Origin: Aedes albopictus
Lineage: Eukaryota; Arthropoda; Insecta; Diptera; Culicidae
Assembly: GCF_035046485.1 (NCBI RefSeq)
Contig: NC_085138.1
Location: forward strand, 328,348,129-328,412,128
DNA length: 64,000 nucleotides
Direction of reading: 5' to 3'
Positions 22,176 to 32,802 of the stretch are shown here, piece by piece. The position numbers and the translations under genes are program-made. The notes under the pieces are model-generated. The model was not told the DNA's origin. It worked only from the letters and a program-made list of their open reading frames with translations, and did not search any database. How positions within the stretch are numbered: position 1 is the stretch's first letter; each line of letters opens with the position of its first letter.

Positions 22176-22486
22176 CCTCTGATTCTCAAGTCTACCCCCA
22201 TATTTTAATTGGCATCCAAAAAGAAGTAGCTGCTTTTGCTGGTCATTTGCTTCCTTGGCATCAATGATGTAGAAGTTGATTGATTTGTCTTTATTAAAGA
22301 GACTTTCATGTAGAAGTTGAGCGAAAATTATTAAAATTCGTGAAAGCCTAATGTATCCTAAAAACTAGCTTTTCGGGAGCAATCATGCTTTGGGCCTCTT
22401 AATTTCAAAGGATTTGGCTGAAGTTTTGACCAGTCACTTCTTTTTGGATGCCAATCAAAATATGGGGATGGACTTGAGAGAACATT
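22176..22486. mobile_element. foldback MITE with about 50-bp arms
   Basis: The left arm (CTCAAGTCTACCCCCATATT at about 22186) is inverted at the right (AATATGGGGATGGACTTGAG at about 22461). The arms continue through GGCATCCAAAAAGAAGT. A 28-bp retroposon stub is inserted near the middle. Confidence 0.7.
22280..22307 (-). mobile_element. 28-bp truncated SINE/LINE 3' end with 13-bp target duplication
   Basis: TTGATTTGTCTTTATTAAAG and the next bases to 22307 are the complement of a retroposon 3' end also seen at 55292-55330. ATGTAGAAGTTGA is perfectly duplicated at 22267-22279 and 22308-22320. This is therefore a genuine, extremely 5'-truncated insertion. Confidence 0.8.
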
Positions 22487-22499
22487 TTTAAAAAAAGTG

Positions 22500-23045
22500 G
22501 ACAAGCCTAATTAAAAACTTCCTGGAGAAATCTTCAAAAGAATTCTGAGAAATATCCGGAAGAATTCATGCAAGAAATCCTGTAGAAAATAAAGAAGAAA
22601 AATATCTTTAGAAATTCCTGAAAGAATCCTAGGAGAAATTTCTGCATGAATACCTAAAGGAATTCTCAACTTCTGGTGGAATATCAACAGAAAATTCCGG
22701 AGGAAACTTTAAGAAATTCCTGTAGAAAGTCCCATAAGAATCTCATAAATAATTCCTAGAAAAAAAACGTAGATCCACCTGTGGGCATTTAAAGTACAAC
22801 TACAAAAATCCGTGTAAGAATTTCAGCATAAAATCCTGATGGAATCCCAACAAGAATTGCCCGGAAAAATTTTCGTAAAATCTCCTCGGGAAATATCTGG
22901 CGGAATTCCAGCAGGGACTGCCTGAGGAATCTTAGCAGAAATTCCCAAAGAAATCTCAGGAGGAATTTTTGGAGGAATAAATCTCTGAATGGTTTCCACT
23001 TGACGGAAAATTTGGAGAAATCCCAGAAACACTATCTGAAGGAAT
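22500..23045. repeat. degenerate short-repeat DNA (GGAATTCC / GAAATTCC type)
   Basis: Irregular repeats of CCTGGAGAAAT, GGAAGAATTC and AGAAATTCC. The same sequence type fills 34350-36445. No gene. Confidence 0.65.
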
Positions 23046-23599
23046 GCCAGTAATCATTTTTTGAAAATTTCCTGGATGATTCACGGCATGTTTTGAAAAC
23101 AGATGCAAAATTTAGCGTTTTCTCGCTGAGAAGAGATTTAAAAAAAATTGGCCCTTTTCAAATATAACGCGTGATTTTTTTGTTACGTAATTTGTATTTG
23201 ACGCCAAAAAATATCAACAGAATTTGAGGTACACTGCAAAATACTGGACATGAAAAATGTTAATGCTGAGTGTAAAACATTTTAATTTTCTCGTTAACAG
23301 AGGCTAACATAATCGGATCAAAAAGCCGACAAAATCGGAGGAAAACGGAATCGGGGGCTTCCAAAATTGTGTCAGCACAATGTTGTAATACTTAATTATA
23401 TCAAATTTTATCATAGAAATAGAAAAAAATATCGCCATAAAAATACTCCGGATAATCGAGTCTAAAATTCCGGATAATCGAATTCCGGATAATCGAGTCC
23501 CCGGATAATCGAGTCTCCGGATAATCGAGTCCGACCTGTATATAAAAAATTATGTTGTAACATATACAACATTTCACATTTCTATGAAGGGAAAGTATA

Positions 23600-24545
23600 G
23601 ACCTTTCATTTAAAGTTGAAAAAAAAAATTGGCAGTCATCTTGGATTTGGCTGCCATTTTGAATTAAATCGCGATTTTCACTGTGTTCCCAACCACCGAT
23701 TTCAAATCCGAACTCACCATTGGAAAGCTGGGAGTCTAAGTTTTTCAAAACAATGAAATATTTAGGTGTTCAACGACCGCAACAATGAATATCGATGAAA
23801 ACAAGGTTGCAACCATTCATTTGCAAAGATTTGCATTCATTTGTTATTATCTCAGTTCAGAAGCATGCAATCGAAAAACAATGTATGGATAAATTTAACC
23901 TTGTAGTTTTATCTGAAAGTTTTCCGAATAACATTGGGGTCGCACACGCATTCCAAAGTCGTGAGCGAGCTGTGCAGGCAACTTTCCACAGCGTGAATGA
24001 AATTTTCATTCATCGCGTGGAGAGTTGCCTTCACAGCTCGCTCACAGCTTTGGTATACGTTTGCGACCCCAATGTTGTTCGGCAAACTTTCAGATAAAAC
24101 TACAAGGTTAAATTCATCCATACATTGTTTTTCGATAGCATGCTTCTGAACTGAGATAATAGCAAATGAATGTATCTTTGCAAATGAATGATCGCAACCT
24201 TGGATGAAAACATGAGGCGACCTCCCGTTCTCCCATACATGTTTGCTGCAGATGCCATGCGCATGCATGCGATTCCACCGATCCCGTTGTCGCACGATCA
24301 GATGCACGCGTGAGAATGTATAGGAAAATGGCAGGTCGCCTCACGTTTTCATCAATATTTTATTGTTGTGGTCAATGCACACCTAAATATTTCAATGTTT
24401 TGAAAAGCTTAGACTCTCAGCTTTCTAAAGGTGAGTTCGGATTTGTAATTGGTGGTTGCGAACACAGTGAAAATCGCGATTTAATGATAAAACTCAAAAT
24501 GGCGGCCAAATCCAAGATGGCTACCAATTTTTTTTTTTCAGACAC
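23600..24545. mobile_element. large foldback element, about 400-bp arms
   Basis: A near-palindrome centred at about 24002 (AATGAAATTTTCATTCATCG). The inner arms match through CAACCTTGTTTTC-type, ATGTATGGATAAATTTAACC and GGGGTCGCACACG sequence; the outer arms match through TCACTGTGTTC, AACACCTAAATATTTC and CCAAGATG. The right arm is interrupted at 24212-24343 by another small inverted-repeat element (GAGGCGACCT ... AGGTCGCCTC). Frames at 23795-24097 and 23909-24307 mirror each other and are palindrome artefacts. Confidence 0.8.
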
Positions 24546-25019
24546 ATTCTACCGTGACGTTACAACGTTTCGACGCATTCATAGTCAGATTTTCCACTAT
24601 AACTCATGAAAACGATTGGAAACCTCAACATATTTTTTTCATATTCGGAATCCTTGTAAAATTTCCGATATATTTGACCTTTTGAACAGTTAAGATTTCA
24701 TTAGAAAAACATGTTTTTTTATGGTATTGTGAACGTTTCTCCCACCATTGAAATTTATTGGCTTGATCTTCAATTCAGTGAAATAAAACATATAAATTTT
24801 GGATTGGTTTTTGGATAATAGACTTTTACATTTCGTTTCCGTTACAACGCCAGTTCATCTATCTCTATCATATCAGAGACAACACTGACAAAAAAACATC
24901 GTCTCATATAGCTTAGGGTCTTGATTATTTAATGAGTTGGTATCTTTGGCAAAGTTGTTTGGTAAGTCAAGAACTTTCAGTTGATTTACCATGAGATGCG
25001 AAATTTCGCCATTGGGCGA

Positions 25020-25148
25020 CGTTAATTACAAATTTACAATGAGCCATTTTACGTAGTGACAACAATGTTGATGATGATATTGATATTCACGGATCAGGGC
25101 GCAACCTCCTGTCAAATTTTCATTCATAAAATCGGTTCGTAAAATGGA
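25020..25148. mobile_element. small MITE, copy 2
   Basis: ATGAGCCATTTTACGTAGTG through CGTAAAATGGACTAT. Same family and orientation as 10018-10135, with the shared interior GACAACAATGTTGATGATG. Confidence 0.65.
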
Positions 25149-25761
25149 CTATAATACCAAAGGGTTTAATTGTTGAACGCTTGCAGTGCCACCTAGCGGC
25201 TAAAATCGAAAACTTAGGATTTCTGCATACTTTTGGCAACGTTTTGCCATACAAACTTCAAGCTAGTTGAATGCCCCCTTAGGCTTGACCGATTTTGCTC
25301 AAATTTCCAACATAGCTTCTGGGAGTCCCGAAACAACTGATTCAGAAGGTAAGACTTGGTATTTTTCGATTTTTTTTTTTGTTTTTCAAATTAGTGCAAG
25401 TCAGTCTAATGGATAGCCTTGCATCGGGTTTGCAGTAGGTTTCTAAAGTTTTTTTGACAACTTAATTTAGGGTACAGCCGTCAATGTAAGCGTATTATTT
25501 AACTGCTATTTTCTTCATTTTGAACGACAAATCGACATACTGAACACTAGATTGGAGGTCATCCAATTTCCCATCTATTTGGGTTGAAAATCTCATTTTT
25601 AGAGATAATATGTACATTTTACAAAGTTTAAGGTTTTTACCTAAAAGCTTAGTTTCTTGTTGCCAAGTAGAGCGCTCAAGTAAAATTCCACCTTTTTCCG
25701 CAAGTAATTTTGACAACTGATCCAGTATGGGGAGAAACGTTACTTTTTCTTACGGAATATT

Positions 25762-26003
25762 GCAGACTACATCCCAAATTGGACCATCACACTTTTTTTG
25801 AAACGCATAAAAAGTGTGATAAAAGTACACATTTGTCTCGGATCGTTTCAACGTCTTCGGTGCACTTTTTCCTCCATTTACAAGGAATAAGTGCACCGAA
25901 GACCTCAACTCGATCCGACGTAGCCCTGCGCTGCAATCACACTTTGAAGTTGTGTGCACACTATTGTGTCAGTCCAACTTGGGGTGCAGTCAGCAATACT
26001 TGT
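25762..26003. mobile_element. foldback MITE
   Basis: GCAGACTACATCCCAAATTG at the left pairs with CAAGTTGGACTG / CAACTTGGGGTGCAGTC at the right; inside, TCGGATCG ... GTCTTCGGTGCACTT pairs with AAGTGCACCGAAGAC ... CGATCCGA. It sits in a dispersed repeat (25722-26042) whose relative at 12478-12705 lacks it. Confidence 0.65.
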
Positions 26004-26137
26004 CCTATCTTTTTGTACAGTACGTACGAAGTGGAAACTAGCCAAAAGTTGCCACATGACTCGAACTCTTGCCCCACAATTCGAACTTTTGCCCCACTAT
26101 GTGTGATATATGATGAAATCTATTTTGCAGAAAGTTA

Positions 26138-27047
26138 GAGTAAGGTGGGGCAAAAGTTCGACCCTAGTTGAAAATTCAACTTTTTTCAAGAAATCGAAGC
26201 AGATAAAAATAAATGAATGCCGTGTGGTGATTCTACCATCCATGAGCTAAAATTTTGCTGAACAAAGTAACGCCAAATGTCTTATCAGTTTTGAGTTACA
26301 ACACTTTTTGTATGTGTGTGTCTTATTCGAACTCTTGCCCCACTACTGGGGCAAAAACTCGAATTTAGTGTTTGTGGTATTTCGCTAACCGTAGCACATT
26401 ATTTTGACACTTTGGTAATATGAATATCTGAAACCACTTAATATTTGATGTTGGAACTGGAGTACACTTTAAAGTTCGATCTGGATTTTACCCAAATCAG
26501 GGTTAAATATAATAAACCAAAAATTAGAAGTTTTCCGCCAAATCCAGATAAAACAACATTTTTTGTCAACTTTGATCGAATTTTCTTACTAATTCCATCA
26601 TTCTTAGAGATCATATGTACATTTTGCACAATTTTAGGTTTTTACCTAAAGTTGCCACATGACTCGAACTTTTGCCCCACAATTCGAACTTTTGCCCCAC
26701 TATGTGTAAAATATGATTTCCAAATCTTTTTTGCAAAAAGTTATACATGCTAAAGCATCTTCAAAATATACCTAGTTACGCCCCAAAATAAAATATCGAA
26801 TTCGATTTCATTACAATTTCATACCATGCGTTGGAAGGACCATGACATGTTACAATTCTTTGATCAAAAACCAACATTTTCTCATAACTTTTCGAAATAT
26901 TGATCAATTTCCATAATTTTTGGAGTGGAAGACTCTTTTTCTAAAAGGCTTCGAACAACCTTGACACCCGAAAGAAATAATTTGAATTGAGCTCAAAAAC
27001 TTCAAAAGAAACTCTTGCCCCACTCGAACTTTTGCCCCACTTTACTC
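26138..27047. mobile_element. 910-bp TA-flanked DNA element (GGGGCAAAAGTTCGA type), copy 2
   Basis: The left end GAGTAAGGTGGGGCAAAAGT is inverted at the right (ACTTTTGCCCCACTTTACTC), ending at 27047. TA lies at 26136-26137 and 27048-27049. It is inserted in another copy of itself. Internal copies of CGAACTTTTGCCCCAC occur at 26673-26700 and near 27026. Open frames at 26438-26753 are not protein-like. Confidence 0.8.
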
Positions 27048-27920
27048 TATACATGCTAAAGTAAAGTGACCAGATATATTTTGCTTAAACGCGGGACAAC
27101 ATGTTAATCATTAAAACTTACGTAAGTTTTTTCCAGTAAGGACTAAATTTGGGACTGGTTGTCCAATAGAACGTTTTTTTAATTTAATACTCAAATTGCG
27201 TAAACAGCAATGAATAATGCAGCTATATATAGCAGTGCTATCGGGAGAAAGCGGCGCAGCCGAAATTTTTTTTAGTTAGATAGGGTTTTAAACTAAAAAA
27301 TTGTTCCACAAATTTAGGCTCAGAGGAAGGCGTAGCCCGAAATCCCCTCCCTCTGGCTACGTAACTAAAAGGAAGTAATCGAGGAAATAATGAAAAAAGA
27401 CACTGTACAAAATCAACAATTGGAGTACCTGTTCTATATTTATTGACACTCAGAATAAAATAATTTGTTACAAATACTATTCAAAAATACCGTAGCAATA
27501 CTGTTTTTCCAATAATTTCAGTACACCTTTTGCACAGCCTTTTGATGTATTCTAAGGAGTAAATGTTGCAACATTACGCGGGAAACAACACCATTGCATT
27601 AATTTCAAAATATCCCAAAAATGTCAGAAGTTCCAGATTTTTCTAAATTCGCAGAACAATGCTTAGAACTTTAAAATGACGAAAACTTTATAAAATTCAT
27701 TAAACAAATTGAAATGGGAATGATTTTTTAAATGGAAAATCAAAAAAGCAAAATATATTATCTTAAGCAGAACTCTATAATAAACTTCTTTTTGCCTTTC
27801 TCGTACACCAAGGTGTACCGAAAGGCTATATGTTCACTCCAAAAACGAAAATTTGATAGAGCCTCCGGAGAGGTCAAGTGTTATATACCAATCGACTCAG
27901 CTCGACGAGTTGAGATGATG

Positions 27921-27983
27921 TCTGTGTGTGTGTATGTGTGTGTGTGTGTATGTATGTGTGTGCGTATGTGTGTGTGTGTGTGT
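27921..27983 (+). repeat. TG-rich microsatellite
   Basis: (TG)n interrupted by TATG, within a conserved repeat module starting TTTGCCTTTCTCGTACACCA at about 27791. Confidence 0.9.
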
Positions 27984-28119
27984 ACAAAAAAGGTCACCTA
28001 ACTTTTAGATAGTGAACATCAACCGATTTTAACGACCGACGGTTCATTCGACGCGGAATCTGGTCCCATTGTTTCCTATTGAAAATGGTTCGGATCCGTC
28101 CAGCCGTTCCGGAGTTATG

Positions 28120-29900
28120 GCCATTTAGGTGTTCCGGATCTGTACCCCAGGAAGGGGCTGGATATGAAAATGCAACAAACCCATGCATGCGACCCATCAA
28201 ACCACGGCATTTCCGATTATCTGATGAACTGGAAGTAGGAAAATAGTCTCAGACTATGTCTGAACCGGTAGTGTTCCGGAACCGGTTCCGGGTGTCCTTC
28301 CGGAAGTGGCCAAATATAAAAGTGAACATAACCCATGCATTTGACATATCAAAGGGCGGCTTTTTCGATAACCAGTTGAATGGTAAGCAGGAAAATAGTT
28401 TCAGACCTTATTTGAACAGGTAGTGTTCCGGAACCGGTTTCGGGTGTCGTGCCGGAAGTGGCCATTTAAAAAATTGAACCAAACCCATGCATGCGACACA
28501 TCAAAGAGCGGCTTTTCCGATAACCAGATGAATGGTTAGCAGGAAAATAGTTTCATACCGTATTTGAACCGGTTGTGTTCCGGAACCGGTTCCAGGTGTC
28601 GTGCCGGAAGTGGCCAATTAAATAAGTGAACCAAACCCATGCATGCGACGCATCAAAGAGCGGCATTTTCGTTAGCCAGATGAACGGTAAGCAGGAAAAT
28701 ACCTTATCTGAACCGGTTGTGTTCCGAAACCGGTTCCAGGTATCCCGTCGGAAGTGACCAATTAAAAAACTGAACCAAACTTATGCATGTGACACACCAA
28801 ATAGCGGCTTTATCGATAACCAGATGAACTGTAAGCAGGAAAATACCGGTTGTGTTCCTGAACCGGTTCCGGGTGTCCTGCCGGAAGTGACCAAATATAA
28901 AAGTGAACATAATCCATGCATGTGACACATCAAAGAGCGGCTATTTCAATAACCAGTTGAATGGTAAGCTGGAAAGTAGTTTCAGACCATATTTGAACCG
29001 GTAGTGTTCCGGAACCGGTTCCGGGTGTCCCGCCGGAAGTGGCTAATTAAAAAAGTGAACCAAACCCATGCATGCGACGCATCAAAGAGCGGCATTTTCG
29101 ATAACCAGATGAACGGTAAGCAGGAAAATACCTTATCTGAACCGGTTGTGTTCCGTAAACGGTTCCGGGTGTCCTACCGGAAGTGATCAAATATAAAAGT
29201 GAACATAGCCCATGCATGTGACACATCAAAGAGCGGCTGTTTCGATAACCAATTGAATGGTAAGCTGGAAAGTAGTTTCAGACCATATTTGAATCGGTAG
29301 TGTTCCGGAACCGGTTCCGAGTGTCCCGCCGGAAGTGGCCAATTAAAAAAGGGAACCAAACCCATGCATGCGACACATCAAAGAGCGGCATTTTCGATAA
29401 CCAGATGAACGGTAAGCAGGAAAATACCTTATCTGAACCGGTTGTGTTCCGGAACCGGTTCCAGGTGTCCTGCCAGAAGTGGCCAAATATAAAAGTGAAC
29501 ATAACCTATGCATGTGACACACCAAATAGCGTCTTTATCGATAACCAGATGAACGGTAAGCAGGAAAATAGTTTCAGACCATATCTGAACCGCTTATATA
29601 TTAAACTGACGAAGTTGTAGGGGTGAATCCAACTGAATACGTCTGACGATAACCGAAGAATAGTAAATCGTAACGCGTAACGCTTAACAAGCTGTTTCCG
29701 ATATTTGTCACCGATAAATACTAATCAATCCACAAATAACATACCTGAACCGGTTGTGTTCCGGAACCGGTTCCAGGTGTCCCGCCAGAATTGGTTAGTA
29801 AAAAAAGTGAACCAAACCCATGCATATGAAACATCAAATCATCAAAAATGTTGGATAACCAGATAAACGGGCAGCAAGAAAATAGTCTCTGACCACACCT
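28120..29900. repeat. ~150-bp tandem array (GGAACCGGTTCC units)
   Basis: The palindrome TTCCGGAACCGGTTCC or a variant recurs at 28274, 28426, 28579, 28722, 28855, 29007, 29151, 29303, 29447 and 29759, so the period alternates around 144 and 152 bases. Other shared blocks are CCATGCATG-GACACATCAAA and CGATAACCAGATGAACGG. A ~150-bp foreign stretch lies at about 29590-29745. Short frames on both strands repeat the same peptide and are artefacts. Confidence 0.9.
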
Positions 29901-30595
29901 AAGATTACCAGCAGTGTTGCAGAATCAGAATTAGATTCATCGCTGAAATTACGAAGATGAACAAAATCAATGCAAGCGATAAATATGCGTAAAAGAGCCA
30001 AATCTTGATAAAAATTAAATCGATCTTGTCAAATCATACCATTTTAGATTCCTGAGACGTAATTATACAGCAGGATGAATCAACGTTGTATGGGGAAATT
30101 TTAATTTCATAGTATCAATCCCCTTTTGCGGTCGAAATTACTACACACAATTTTGATGCAACTGGTTGAGCCCTCGCGCTCTGTAACATGGTTAAAATGT
30201 GAATGGGTTTTATTATGACAAATTTTACTAGCTAGCACTTTTTTTGTCAAATTTTACATAAATCTTATAACCAACGATAATAAAATAAAGGCTAAAGCGT
30301 GCAGAAAAAAAAATGCCGAAATATATTGATAATGATCGGCATCCAGTACTAGTGAAGGTGGTTAAGCAGTCAACTGAGAGGTTTGATATTGTTCAGCTCT
30401 GCTTATACGTTTAACATAATACATTACTTTGGAATATGAGCCATCAATAAGTTTCCTAATTCGATTATGGCTTTGATATAATTGTTGCTTTTCTGAATAA
30501 GGCTGACACAAATTTCGATTTTCTCTTAAGTCAAGAGGGGTCCCCCTTGGAAATTTTACTGGGCATTCATCATTTTGAGGAAACACACAAATAAA

Positions 30596-31403
30596 AAGGG
30601 AAGATCGGGGCATTTTTGCCGAAATCGATGACTTTTATGCTAAACTATGCATAAGTGTAAAGAAACAAGTCAACGTTCTACTTTTCAAAAGTAACACTCA
30701 TATGCCTCCAAAGTAACCTAAATATCATTGAAATTGAAATATGTTTTTCATATGGTGGAATTCTTACAATTTCAACGGAGCAGCAAATAAGGTATTACGA
30801 GTGTTTGAGTGTGTCCATCATAAAAACAATTGAATTGCTACCTTATCTGCATGTATACGTAGATTTAGCAATGTATGAAATATATTATTTGTGATTAGAA
30901 TTTACTCAAAATAGAAATTTCAATGTTGTAGTCGATTTGGGGCGAAAAGAACACTGCTAATTACGAATGGATGTACGTGCATTGCATACTCTTATGCGTT
31001 TAAGAGTGTTTGAAAAAAATCAATTGGATTATTTTAGCCTAAAGTTTATTTAATTAACTTTGATGTTTTGCAAACTCGTCTAAGATGAAGTATTTTATCT
31101 GTGGTATCGATCTCCGTGGGCAAATTACTTAACTGATCGATGTAATCAAAGAATAAGCATAAAATATGCAGGGGTGTCCATTTCGCCCCGTACCTTCTCT
31201 ATCAGCCCTAAAAAAAACACGATTTACAATTCACTATTTCTTCACAATAAAGACATTCTACCTGCTGTAAATGATTGAAATACGTAGGAAACAAACTAAA
31301 GTTGTAAGCCAACTAATAATATGTTAAATTTTTCTCTGTTATATAGGCCTAACGTACTCATTTGCTTAGGGTGTCCATTATGCCCCTAATCCCCCTTAAC
31401 CAA
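30596..31403. mobile_element. possible MITE with imperfect ends
   Basis: AAAGGGAAGATCGGGGCATT at the left resembles the complement of ATTATGCCCCTAATCCCCCTT at the right. The interior is AT-rich and non-coding. Confidence 0.4.
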
Positions 31404-32147
31404 TAAATTTTTAAATCTTAAAGTGGAATTAGAGTCCTCCAGAAAATTTCTTACCAAATCCGATTTCTTACCAAATCCGCTTAGCTTAATTGTTTGGGTA
31501 TTTTTTCATCAAATACATTAATTATTCATCAACTCTACTCCCCCATTGATAAGTCAACGAGCACTGTGACAAAAGAAGAAAATGAGATTTGTTCCATTTT
31601 AGAGTATTCTCAGAATTCAGGAACACTTCGGCTTATAGCTCTTGAGTACATATTCGACGAGAAAGGCACTATCACCACTAGGTGGATTAATCTGGGTTTT
31701 TTTTCAATCAGCTGGGAAAGATAGAAGTTTATTTTAAAAATGTTTAACATGAAAATACTTAATTGCTTAATTGTTTAAATCCGGAACGCTTGTAAATGCG
31801 GGACAGGCTGCTTGAATCCGGGACTGTCCCGCACAATCCGGTCATTTTATGCTAAAGCATCTTCAAATCATACCTAGTTACGCCCCAAAATAAATGACCG
31901 AGTTCGATGTCTTTACAATTTCAATCCATGCGTTGGAAGGACCATCGCATATTACAATTGTTTGATCAAAAACCAACATTTTGTCAAAACTTTTCGAAAT
32001 ATTAATCAATTTGTATAATTTTTGGAGTGAAAGCCTCTTTTCCAAAAAGGCTTCGAACAACCTTGACATCCGAAAGAAATAATTTGAATTGAGTTCAAAA
32101 ACTTCAAGAGAAACTCTTGCCTCACTCGAACTTTTGCCCCACTCTAC

Positions 32148-32802
32148 TCTACAAACTTCAACTCATTTGCACCGGCACAGTTTTCAACCGATTGAGCGAA
32201 ATCTTTCTGGCGTTCGATTTGAATAGGTCGAATCTACATAGGAATCACAGCAAACTTACGACCAACAAATCGAACGTCAGTTTTCACAGATGGTTCTTCT
32301 CTCCTAAAAGTACCATTCCAGGAGTGCAACGAGGATCTTTCCGACATGTTTGTATTTTTAGGCCAGTCTAGTGCTGTAGTCTGTATTCCTTTCTATATTT
32401 TTTTGCATGAAACAACGAATATGTGCAGAAAAAGGAAAAACATATTCCCAAAAAATACCCGAAAAACTCTTTTGGCCCTATTATACCCTACTTCTATCGC
32501 AAGGCGTTACTTGTGGTGAATATGAACGAGCTCGCTTGTCGCAGGTGTTACCTAACGGCACTAGTGTTTTACTGTTTTTATTTTTGTTTTCATGAATGAA
32601 CCCGAAGCCGAACCGAAGACGAGTAACGGCAGTAGCTGTCAAGAGCACGTTGTGTGGGGTGTTGTTGTTCTACCGCACCGCTTCTTTCGTGGATGGTGTG
32701 CAAATTGTCGCGCTTTCGTCTAGTTGAACTTTGGATGTGCTGTTTCTTTGAATTAGTAGCAAAATAATAGAATCAAATTGTGCCCAAGTTGTGCTCCACA
32801 AA
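32148..32802 (+). promoter_or_regulatory. upstream region of the AAMP gene
   Basis: About 650 bases between repeat DNA and the AAMP start codon. It must hold the promoter and 5' UTR, but I see no clear TATA box. An initiator-like TCTAGTTG lies near 32720. The ATG context (CCACAAAATGAAAG) is good for an insect gene. Short frames at 32117-32371 and 32407-32595 show no domain. Confidence 0.35.

Larger units (their letters stand above)
16673..23538. mobile_element. 6.9-kb pogo-like TIR element filled with later insertions
   Basis: The left end at 16673-16696 begins CAGGTCGGACTCGATTATCC and the right end at 23515-23538 is its perfect 24-bp complement. TA dinucleotides flank it at 16671-16672 and 23539-23540. 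The subterminal regions repeat CCGGATAATCGA several times on both sides. CAG-starting ends with a TA duplication are typical of pogo/Tigger-type elements. The present size comes mostly from insertions: a MITE, a complete copia element, a SINE, a short MITE and a foldback. No transposase was recognised, so it was probably non-autonomous. Confidence 0.8.
27062..31848. mobile_element. 4.8-kb inverted-repeat element with 9-bp duplication
   Basis: ATGCTAAAG is perfectly duplicated at 27053-27061 and 31849-31857. The ends are imperfectly inverted: TAAAGTGACCAGAT at the left against ATCCGGTCATTTT at the right, each followed by a GCGGGACA-type motif. A 9-bp duplication suggests a Mutator-like element (inference). 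The interior carries a TG microsatellite, a ~150-bp tandem array and a MITE, but no transposase that I can recognise. Confidence 0.65.
25590..32147. mobile_element. GGGGCAAAAGTTCGA-type DNA element, copy 1, split in three
   Basis: One old copy survives as 25590-25641, about 26040-26137, 27048-27061 and 31849-32147. Joined across the insertions, these parts follow the order of the intact copy at 26138-27047 (RTATGTACATTTT, CCACATGACTCGAAC, GAAAGTTATACATG, CTAAAGCATCTTC, CCATGCGTTGGAAGG, then CTTTTGCCCCACTCTACTCTA). The insertions are a repeat plus foldback (25641-26040), copy 2 itself, and the 4.8-kb element at 27062-31848. The left end was not found. No transposase was seen. Confidence 0.7.

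Noticed and set aside
28704..29620. Repeated short frames such as HAWVWFPFLIGHF and NQTHACDTSKSG
   Set aside because: They are translations of a tandem repeat on both strands.
32117..32595. Two frames upstream of AAMP as extra exons
   Set aside because: The first overlaps the end of a DNA element (to 32147), neither shows a domain, and the AAMP protein is already complete from 32803.
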